From: Methanomicrobiaceae archaeon
GTDB lineage: Archaea; Halobacteriota; Methanomicrobia; Methanomicrobiales; Methanomicrobiaceae
NCBI GenBank assembly: GCA_016926855.1
Contig: JAFGNT010000021.1
Span: 62,001-126,000 of the forward strand
Direction of reading: 5' to 3'
DNA length: 64,000 nucleotides
The position numbers and the translations under genes were made by a program. The notes under the pieces are model-generated. The model was given only the letters and a program-made list of their open reading frames with translations, ran no database searches and was not told the origin of the DNA. This document shows, piece by piece, positions 58,201 to 64,000 of this stretch. Positions within the stretch are counted from its first letter, which is position 1, and each line of letters opens with the position of its first letter.

Positions 58201-60895
58201 TTGGAACGGCGTTAACTCAGATATAAATCTTCTCAAAGATTACTCTGAATGGATTGTGCATTTCAGGCATTTATTCAATTCTGGTGTTTTTTCAGAGTTA
58301 TCGATCCAAAAAATTGTTGAAGGAAATGCGCATAAAGATGTGCTTGATATCGAATGTCAAGTAGACAATTCAAGTAGGGAATTTCTGGAGTTAATTCGAA
58401 ATATCTCGGAATGCATCAATGCAAATCTTCTAGAGGTTTTTGGTGACGATATCGAGTCAGTGAAATATGAACTGCTGCATTCAAAGTTGATAGCATGGTC
58501 AGATTCAATATCCTTATTAGAAAAATGGGGCCTGTATCTAGACCGCCGGAAAAAAATTGACGCAACAATAGCCGCCCCACTTGGAAAATTGGTTGATGAA
58601 GAAGAAATAGAATTCATAGATATAATTCCAGCATTCGAAGGAAATTTTGCCGATGCGTTGTTGAGAGTTGCGTTTGTAAACACACCGTTACTTGCAACTT
58701 TTTTGAGGGAAATTCATGTACGAAAAATTGAAAAGTTCAGAGAATTGGATAAAAGGATCATTGAAGGTAATCGAAAGCGTCTTATTGTTAAGGCTTTTTC
58801 ATATAAACCCGAAATCATCACAGGTGTTTCTCGAAACTCTGAAGTTGGGATATTATTAGGAGAATTACACCGCAAACGGCGGATAATGCCTATCAGGAAG
58901 CTTATGCTCAAGGCAGGGAAGCTGATTCAAGGTATCAAACCCTGTTTCATGATGAGCCCATTATCAATCGCTCAATTCCTCGATCCCCATTCAATCGAGT
59001 TTGACGTAGTGCTTTTTGACGAGGCAAGTCAGGTCAGACCAGAAGATGCTCTTGGAGCAGCGTTAAGAGGGAAACAATTAGTCGTGATGGGAGATTCACG
59101 ACAGTTACCCCCAACTCGTTTCTTTGACGTTCTGGTCGATTCTCAAGAAGATGAGGAAGAGGAAACCGCACTTGCAGGTGATATGGAGAGTATTTTGAAT
59201 TTATGCAAGGGAAGCTTCATGACAAAGACTCTCCGCTGGCATTACCGTTCTCGTCATGAATCTCTGATTGCGGTATCAAATCAGGAATTCTATGATAACC
59301 GTTTGTATGTATATCCCTCCCCTATGCATGATTCTCCGGAGTTGGGGCTTAAATTTGTCCATCTCCCAGAAGCAGTATATGATCGTGGAAAGAGCGGGGT
59401 AAATCGCATTGAGGCCCAGAGAGTTGCACGAATGGCCGTGGAGCATTTCAAAAAATATCCGAGGAAAACACTAGGTATTGGCACATTTAATGTAAAACAA
59501 CAAGAAGCTATTCTGGAAGAAATCGAGGTATTAGTTAATCAGGATCCCGTCATTGAGCAGTTCTTTAAAAATGATGCTGGTGAAGACTTCTTTGTCAAAA
59601 ACATCGAAACGATACAGGGCGATGAGCGTGATGTCATCATTGTGAGTGTCGGGTTTGGATTTGATAGGCATGGAAAATTATCGAAGAATTTTGGCCCCAT
59701 AAACCAAGACGGAGGGGAGCGGAGACTCAACGTTCTGATGACTCGCGCAAGAGAGAAATGTGTGATTGTCGCGAATTTCACCGCAAGAGATTTGCAGATT
59801 GATTCTCATGCTCCGTTTGGTTTGAGGTCGCTGAAAGTATTCCTGGAATTTGCTGAGAGTGGTACTCTTACAACAATAGAGCGACCACTCGAAGATACAG
59901 AATCTCCGTTTGAAGAGGCTGTATATGAGTTCCTGCGGGATTCAGGTTATGAGGTACACAAACAGGTTGGTTGCGCGGGCTATCGAATTGATCTTGCGGT
60001 TGTCGACCCTGCGCAAGCCGGACAGTATATCATTGGAATTGAATGTGATGGTGCTCAATATCACGCTTCGAAGGTGGCACGCGATCGCGACAGGCTCCGA
60101 CAGGATGTTCTCGAAGGCCTTGGGTGGACAATATACAGAGTATGGTCAACAGACTGGTATCGTAATCGGCACGGTGCAAAGGAGGCACTCCTCAAAGCGG
60201 TGGAAAGAGCTAAATCGGCCGCAAAAAATGGATTTGTATATGAAAAACAAGACATTTCTGACATAATAGAAACAACGGTTGAAGATGATAGCGAAGAAGA
60301 AATTCAAGCGATTGAAAAAGAAACCATTCTTCCTTCTCTTGAAGACCTTGTAAGAGAATATGAATATTATACATCATTAGATCTGCCTCATTCTCCCGAT
60401 TTGACAGGTATTAATGATACTCGCCTTATTAAGGCAGTCGTATCCTTAGTTGAACATGAGGGTCCAATCCACAGGGAAGCAGTAATACAAAGGATATGCG
60501 ATAATTGCGGAGTAAAACGAATCGGGAAAAGAATAAGAGAACTTGTCGATCATATGATTGAAAATGCACTTGATCGAGGGAGAATTCTTTCAAAGGGTAA
60601 TTTCTTATGGCCACCGGGCATGGAAAGATGCAGATCAATCCTCCGAAAAAGGACGAATGGGGAAACGCTTAACATTGATTGGATATCTCCTGAAGAAATT
60701 GCTGAGGCGATAATCTTTATCTTGGAACATCAGCATTCGACCCAGATGGAAGATCTCATAACACAAACCTCTAGAATTCTTGGTTTTAAGAAAACCCGAA
60801 AGAATGTTCAAAGTTCGATAAAAAAGCAGATCCATAAGATGCTAAGGAAACATGAGTTGCATAAATTGCCAAACGGAATGCTGAATATCAAATAG
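55232..60895 (+). CDS. Giant SF1 helicase with DUF4011-like N domain, PD-(D/E)XK nuclease and DUF3320-like C domain
   Basis: 1887 residues. N-terminal DUF4011-like region (about 1-300), helicase P-loop VVQGPPGTGKSQTIAN near 325, a long helical insert of coiled-coil type (about 400-1200), DEAD-like FDEASQVRPEDA near 1265, GDSRQLPPTRFF near 1287, LRWHYRSRHESL and MTRAREKCVIV (motifs IV-VI). Then a Vsr/MTES-type nuclease with RIDLAVVD near 1586 and GIECDGAQYH near 1602, and a C-terminal winged-helix DUF3320-like region. All helicase and nuclease motifs look intact. Comparable single-gene proteins are phage-defence candidates. Strongly AT-rich gene, unlike its neighbours. Confidence 0.9.
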   Translation: MVELSEELEKLRLNLLDQTLRNGLLNYRTSKRRTIEIVDESLKELYDILVLQEKSMRFKATKLEKEDVSGKTAPEEESTAPRIWQKNDPSEKESELFFDNFLNTPYNFEDLNKRLFYAYNQSKSIFEEQGYSVLYIALGFLEWKESTLSGKSMKAPLILVPIELTRTGEKRIFSLKWTGDDIYTNLTLQGKLDVIGVRLPEFEMPEDKSGIDEYFEAIIDAIDEQSEWRVLDESSVDFFNFRKFVMYKDLDPATWPKGESPADHDLIRDIFDPQPAEPNDYVISEDEVDEKVNLFTSYNILDADSSQIAAIQAVIGGKNLVVQGPPGTGKSQTIANIIAELLAIGKSVLFVSEKMAALEVVKSRLDKSDLGDFCLELHSHKAKKTAVLEELRRSINLESPSKYENDQEIHELEDLKRELNAYVTTVHTPIGKLGLSPFELFSLKAKTESHFQYHGRRMQNIRILNSESCTKEQWLNTIVTLKNIQEILTILGSINDNPWRGCNPGMILPPERNRINDDIDESLAQYEMLLRNSQALYECSGIMPPVSGTDINSRYEAAERIANAPQVTEEMLKTSEWDRESPAYLGEILNKIETYNSLKQEIIRIFNDSVFDVDFREFIEKYNHLMKRARQEFSSYYDSTPNDFESIYSHLKFLGRHKSLKSAIISFDEQSQHIFGKYWLGPKSNPQQLKDFKEFCLRFYYLLKKDLVPQNSVIFLENGISANILKNIENSDEIAELIQYIEQYHQLKCSVNAIFNPTILNEDIENLREEYSKHSKKIFKIISFRYKNLKSLITQYYLTPPIDDAQILQDLNQANELSRIQQLIKSRNEVGFAYFGNYWKGPESNVRQLSEISELARCLTDELNRGRIKDTILSLISEGIPGEILGNSSWDTHIEEIDTVIANLAEFQDLDKMIKSIFDGAIEKTDIHEYLFEFDDYSNEIKDTVAPYYCGEGTFNVDIVISYLEDVAKAKEIDSDLRESPEGLQLFGVHWNGVNSDINLLKDYSEWIVHFRHLFNSGVFSELSIQKIVEGNAHKDVLDIECQVDNSSREFLELIRNISECINANLLEVFGDDIESVKYELLHSKLIAWSDSISLLEKWGLYLDRRKKIDATIAAPLGKLVDEEEIEFIDIIPAFEGNFADALLRVAFVNTPLLATFLREIHVRKIEKFRELDKRIIEGNRKRLIVKAFSYKPEIITGVSRNSEVGILLGELHRKRRIMPIRKLMLKAGKLIQGIKPCFMMSPLSIAQFLDPHSIEFDVVLFDEASQVRPEDALGAALRGKQLVVMGDSRQLPPTRFFDVLVDSQEDEEEETALAGDMESILNLCKGSFMTKTLRWHYRSRHESLIAVSNQEFYDNRLYVYPSPMHDSPELGLKFVHLPEAVYDRGKSGVNRIEAQRVARMAVEHFKKYPRKTLGIGTFNVKQQEAILEEIEVLVNQDPVIEQFFKNDAGEDFFVKNIETIQGDERDVIIVSVGFGFDRHGKLSKNFGPINQDGGERRLNVLMTRAREKCVIVANFTARDLQIDSHAPFGLRSLKVFLEFAESGTLTTIERPLEDTESPFEEAVYEFLRDSGYEVHKQVGCAGYRIDLAVVDPAQAGQYIIGIECDGAQYHASKVARDRDRLRQDVLEGLGWTIYRVWSTDWYRNRHGAKEALLKAVERAKSAAKNGFVYEKQDISDIIETTVEDDSEEEIQAIEKETILPSLEDLVREYEYYTSLDLPHSPDLTGINDTRLIKAVVSLVEHEGPIHREAVIQRICDNCGVKRIGKRIRELVDHMIENALDRGRILSKGNFLWPPGMERCRSILRKRTNGETLNIDWISPEEIAEAIIFILEHQHSTQMEDLITQTSRILGFKKTRKNVQSSIKKQIHKMLRKHELHKLPNGMLNIK

Positions 60896-61049
60896 CTCAG
60901 CTGCACCTCCTGAGGCTTTCCTTGGTGTAACAGAGTGCTTAAACAATTTGATAGGATGTAGACACTGTGAAAGAGCGATTCCTTCCTCAAGCAAAGTTGG
61001 TGAAATCTTACGCAATTACCTTAATGTAAGGGAAAAAAATTACTCAGTT

Positions 61050-61637
61050 ATGATCGATCAAACAAAATTCAAATTCATAAAAGAGAAGTATGGATATTAC
61101 GCAAGCTGGGCAATTTGGGCTGATGCCGGAACAAAACCAAAAGACAATGTTGGCGACCTGGGTGTTTTTGATATAAATACAAATACTGGCCTTTTACACC
61201 AATTGAATCCTGACATCATTCTGGTTGGACTCAATGTATCGCGTGGAATGATTAAGGTTCCACTAGCAAATTTTCACGATGAACGGCCTGAAGCAATGGA
61301 TTTCAAGATTAGATATGCATTGAGTGGTTCCCCTTTTTGGGGCGCATACATGACAGATATAATCAAGGATTTTGATCAAAAAGTATCCGGAAAATTTATG
61401 AGTTTCTTAAGGACACATAAATCGTTTGAATTAGAGTATATAGAATCTTTTCGTGAGGAAATAAATGATTTAGGAAGTCATAATCCTACGATAATCGCCT
61501 TTGGAGGAGATGCTTATTCGATTCTGACCAGAAACTTCTCGAATGAATACAAGATTCTCAAAATACCCCATTACAGCAAATTTTGCAGCAAGGAAAAATA
61601 TAGAGAAGAAGTATGTTGCATTTTGCAGTATCAATAA
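61050..61637 (+). CDS. DUF1643-like protein of unknown function
   Basis: 195 residues from ATG 61050. GYYASWAIWAD near 14 and LNPDIILVGLNVSRG near 54 recall the DUF1643-like family found beside defence genes, and TIIAFGGDAYSIL near 147 fits the C-terminal strand-helix. Enzymatic role unknown. The ORF frame is open upstream to 60948 and that stretch carries a possible metal pair (CRHCE), so a longer form starting at TTG is possible. No good ribosome site at either start. 154 bases after the helicase gene and AT-rich like it, so possibly part of the same module. Confidence 0.6.
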   Translation: MIDQTKFKFIKEKYGYYASWAIWADAGTKPKDNVGDLGVFDINTNTGLLHQLNPDIILVGLNVSRGMIKVPLANFHDERPEAMDFKIRYALSGSPFWGAYMTDIIKDFDQKVSGKFMSFLRTHKSFELEYIESFREEINDLGSHNPTIIAFGGDAYSILTRNFSNEYKILKIPHYSKFCSKEKYREEVCCILQYQ

Positions 61638-62019
61638 AACAACCCTAAAGCGAAAAACGGATAGGAGACGTCTGGCCTGGGGGATGCGGAGAGATAGGGA
61701 TACTTGCCTATACCCCGGGGTGACGCAAGGTCGGAAGAGTCGAAAAAACACACCTCCATTACGTTAATCGGCTAGGTAAAATTCCAAAAAATGCGGCCGA
61801 TTTCTAATTTTAACTTTGATTAGGGTTTCTAATGAGCCAAATCTTCATTGATTAATGGTTCATAGATACAAGAACAAGGTCGATATTTTTTTGCTTTGAG
61901 TGTTTCCTCCAAGAAGATGATTGTAGTAAATCTGATGATTTTATTCGCCGGTGGCTACCTTTATGCGACAAATAGACTCAATCCCATCCTCATGTATTAT
62001 TAACACGACTCGATTTTTT
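61638..62019. other. Noncoding region with a GC-rich dyad block
   Basis: Around 61665-61740 is a GC-rich block in AT-rich surroundings. It holds an inverted repeat CTTGC...GCAAG flanking the palindrome ACCCCGGGGT (about 61704-61731), a possible hairpin (terminator or RNA). The remainder is AT-rich and holds no ORF that looks real. Confidence 0.35.
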
Positions 62020-62184
62020 CTAATACAGCTCCATGGCCTCCATATCATCATCGAGATCATCGGGCCATTCCAGATCCAGGACAACCGATCCGTCGTTCAA
62101 GAGGTCGCCAATCTCCACAAACTGGTTCGGCGGCAGATCGATCTCTTCGATGTCGCCGTTTGTTCGCCGCACTGTCACCCACAT
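62020..62184 (-). CDS. Small acidic protein, 54 residues
   Basis: Absent from the ORF track because it is short. Frame MWVTVRRTNGDIEEIDLPP to WPDDLDDDMEAMELY, stop TAG at 62020. Strand- and acid-rich with a hydrophobic middle (FVEIGDLLNDGSVVLDL), the codon use is GC-rich and unlike random sequence. Looks like a small antitoxin-, DNA-mimic- or adaptor-type protein but no family is recognised. Divergent from the second Fic gene. Confidence 0.5.
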   Translation of the reverse strand: MWVTVRRTNGDIEEIDLPPNQFVEIGDLLNDGSVVLDLEWPDDLDDDMEAMELY

Positions 62185-62383
62185 AAAAAATCCATGCACA
62201 TTTCAGGTGATAAAATTTATTGCCGGAAGTCAGTGCCGGAGGGATTGTAAGCAGAGTTTACCGCGATCTACCGCGACACCACCCCGATCCGCGCAAAAAC
62301 CGCGGTAGTCACGTTCATATCCCGGCCTCAGTCCGGATACTGTGCAGCAAGAGGGTTCACGACAAAGCGCAATCTGTCAACAA

Positions 62384-62474
62384 CTGTAAATATTAGAAAA
62401 ATTTACAGATACTTTTATATTTTCATAGACTGTTATGATCTGTAAGAAACTGAAAATATTACTAAAATTTACAG
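62384..62474 (+). promoter_or_regulatory. Two palindromic operators upstream of the second Fic gene
   Basis: Sites at 62384-62408 and 62450-62474 match at 22 of 25 positions. The first is a perfect inverted repeat CTGTAAAT-N9-ATTTACAG; the second has CTGAAAAT at the left arm. They start 66 bases apart and the second ends 21 bases before the ATG. Between them is TATA-like ACTTTTATATTTT. The arrangement suggests a repressor, perhaps the Fic protein's own winged helix. Confidence 0.65.
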
Positions 62475-62495
62475 TTTGTGTGAGGACATGCGCCC

Positions 62496-63827
62496 ATGAA
62501 AATACCTGAAAAACCCCGTGATCCGAATGTAATTATTGAAAATATGGGGGAAGAGTTCTCCAATTTTTTTCTGGCATACAGTATTGGAGATGAAAAATCC
62601 GCCGGGATCCGGGAATACGTACGGAAGTACAATGAGCTGCATTATTCTCACTGGGATGATCTCAAACGAAAAAAAATCCCTTACGATACAGAATTGTTCT
62701 GGCTGCTCCTGAAGGTTCTTCGAAGGGAAAGATTCACTAAAATCGGGATCGGGGACGAAACTTTCACATTTGTCATGCTTGGAAAATTCCAGCGAAAGCT
62801 CCATCAGATTGACAAAGAGTCGCCTGCACCGATAGACGGACTGACAGGAGAAAAGCCGGGCGAAGCGAGCAAACGGCAGTATTTGTCCAATTCAATCATG
62901 GAGGAGGCGATCGCTTCAAGCCAGCTGGAAGGCGCAGCGACAACGAGGGCGATTGCGAAAAAGTTCCTGCGGGAAGGCAAATCTCCGCGGAACAAATCCG
63001 AGCGGATGATCCTGAACAACTACCGGACGATTCAGAAGCTGAAGGAGATAAAGGACCTCCCGCTCTCCCTGGACCTGATCACCGATATTCACATGGAGAT
63101 TACCAACGGAACGTTGGAGAAACGGGACGATGAAATCTTCTTCCGGACGAGTGATGATATAGTTGTCCGGGACAGGGCGGACTATACCAAAATCTATCAT
63201 CAGCCGCCAAGCTTTGAAGCAGTCCCGGCAATGCTCGATAACCTCTGTACTTTTGCCAATGACGATGAGATATTTATCCACCCGATACTCAAGGCAATCA
63301 TCATCCACTTCCTTATCGGGTATATTCATCCTTTCAATGACGGCAACGGGAGGACTGCTCGTGCATTATTCTACTGGTACGTGCTGAAAAACGGCTACTC
63401 CCTCTTCGAGTATCTTTCAATATCCCGGATATTCGTACATTCCCCTGCAAAATATGCCCGGGCATACCTGTACACCGAAAATGATGAAAACGACATGACC
63501 TATTTCGTCGAGTTCAATCTCGATAGTATCAGCCGGGCAATGGATGAGCTTAAAACGTATATTGAGGAGAGTCAGGCCGAACAACGGGAAGCAATCCGCC
63601 TTGCCGGGGCAATTCCGGGCGTCTCGTTCCGGCAGGCGGAAATCCTCAAGGATTTCATCAGCCACCCCGACCGTTCGTATGCAATCAGCGAGATGGCGGG
63701 CAAGTACAAAGTGTCGATGCCGACGGCGAGGAGTGATCTGCTTACGCTTGAAGGACTCGGGAAACTCAGAAAAATCAAAGACGGGAAACGATGGGTCTTC
63801 CTGTTGAGCGACACATGGGCACAATGA
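62496..63827 (+). CDS. Fic family AMP-transferase-like protein with winged-helix C terminus (second)
   Basis: 443 residues. Inhibitory motif SSQLEGAATT near 140, complete Fic core HPFNDGNGRTARALF near 275, and a winged-helix C terminus (about 375-440; YAISEMAGKYKVSMPTARSDLL). N-terminal about 120 residues precede the Fic_N region and are not recognised. Like the Fic at 43519 it should AMPylate a target and may repress its own promoter, where two operators lie. Composition is closer to the left part of the window than to the first Fic, so the two were probably acquired separately. Confidence 0.92.
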   Translation: MKIPEKPRDPNVIIENMGEEFSNFFLAYSIGDEKSAGIREYVRKYNELHYSHWDDLKRKKIPYDTELFWLLLKVLRRERFTKIGIGDETFTFVMLGKFQRKLHQIDKESPAPIDGLTGEKPGEASKRQYLSNSIMEEAIASSQLEGAATTRAIAKKFLREGKSPRNKSERMILNNYRTIQKLKEIKDLPLSLDLITDIHMEITNGTLEKRDDEIFFRTSDDIVVRDRADYTKIYHQPPSFEAVPAMLDNLCTFANDDEIFIHPILKAIIIHFLIGYIHPFNDGNGRTARALFYWYVLKNGYSLFEYLSISRIFVHSPAKYARAYLYTENDENDMTYFVEFNLDSISRAMDELKTYIEESQAEQREAIRLAGAIPGVSFRQAEILKDFISHPDRSYAISEMAGKYKVSMPTARSDLLTLEGLGKLRKIKDGKRWVFLLSDTWAQ

Positions 63828-63959
63828 TACACGGTGTGACCGGGAGAAATATCCTGAAATAGTAAAACAAGGTTCCGAAAAGAGAGTACACTATCGAGCA
63901 TTATATACTGATTCCGGCAGATCGATTCTTCATTGAAGAATGACGGGAGCCGGGGAACA

Positions 63960-64000
63960 ATGCAGGATCATTATGTCGGAGATGTCGGGGACTTCGGGAA
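63960..64000 (+). CDS. Start of a gene running off the window (family starting QDHYVGDVGDFGK)
   Basis: ATG 63960 opens MQDHYVGDVGDFGK and stays open to the window end. I have met similar starts (YFGDxxDFxKYGLLR) in uncharacterised proteins often next to mobile or defence genes. A TATA-like CATTATATACTG lies at 63899-63910. Partial; function unknown. Confidence 0.5.
   Translation, partial: MQDHYVGDVGDFG

Noticed and set aside
63900-64000. tRNA or stable RNA at the window end
   Set aside because: No cloverleaf seen; the segment reads as a promoter and ORF start.

Overview
The window looks like chromosome from a euryarchaeal methanogen, most likely order Methanomicrobiales. The evidence is indirect: high-GC housekeeping genes with GGTGA/GGAGG ribosome sites, AT-rich TATA-like upstream regions, an aldehyde:ferredoxin oxidoreductase, a coenzyme-F390-synthetase-like ligase, archaeal-type class I aldolase, degenerate PAS kinases, and LemA/DUF2207, DUF362 and DUF1622 proteins. 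No rRNA, tRNA, CRISPR array or intact insertion sequence was recognised.

Layout, part 1 (1-43 kb, GC-rich core). 1-4.3 kb is a sulfur-handling run: a 5'-truncated SLC13/RCK permease, a CstB-like metallo-beta-lactamase plus double-rhodanese protein, and two half-size YeeE/YedE sulfur-compound transporters. 4.3-13.6 kb holds an aldolase with a duplicated 5' end, an M1 aminopeptidase, a PAS sensor with a degenerate phosphoacceptor box, a lipoprotein, DUF1622, a phenylacetate-CoA-ligase/F390-synthetase-like enzyme, a membrane-anchored molybdopterin oxidoreductase and two divergent HEAT-repeat proteins. 13.7-25.8 kb holds LemA-DUF2207, AOR, an HDAC-like deacetylase, a DUF362 ferredoxin protein, a FecBCD-type ABC importer, UPF0145 and an unrecognised two-gene unit. 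25.8-33.0 kb is a C4-acid/pyruvate block: malic enzyme, a double-rubredoxin/TPP-oxidase fusion, fumarate reductase A and B, and an aspartase. 33.1-43.2 kb holds a frameshifted TPR gene, an HD hydrolase, grpE-dnaK-dnaJ, a DrrAB-type ABC exporter, an M20 peptidase, a small Cys-rich membrane protein and a flavodoxin-like protein.

Layout, part 2 (43.2-64 kb, accessory island). Base composition drops abruptly and differs between genes, so the island is a mosaic. It starts with a Fic protein preceded by a phased operator array of 80-bp period. Next comes a decayed second copy of the flavodoxin 5' end, then a complete MutL/MORC-type restriction-modification cassette (Dcm, GHKL ATPase, Z1 ATPase, DUF4420 nuclease, AIPR, opposed Vsr). 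After that are a catalytically degenerate RNase-III-fold protein, a truncated gene end, a giant 1887-residue DUF4011-like/SF1 helicase/nuclease, a small unknown protein, a tiny acidic ORF, a second Fic protein behind two palindromic operators, and the start of another gene at the window edge.

The most interesting observations are these. A 20-bp sequence upstream of the flavodoxin gene recurs at the far side of the restriction cassette, which marks a probable insertion footprint. Two unrelated operator architectures precede the two Fic-winged-helix genes at either end of the island. An RNase III fold lacking catalytic acids sits beside Vsr. The tandem rubredoxin-TPP oxidase lies directly upstream of an anchorless fumarate reductase.
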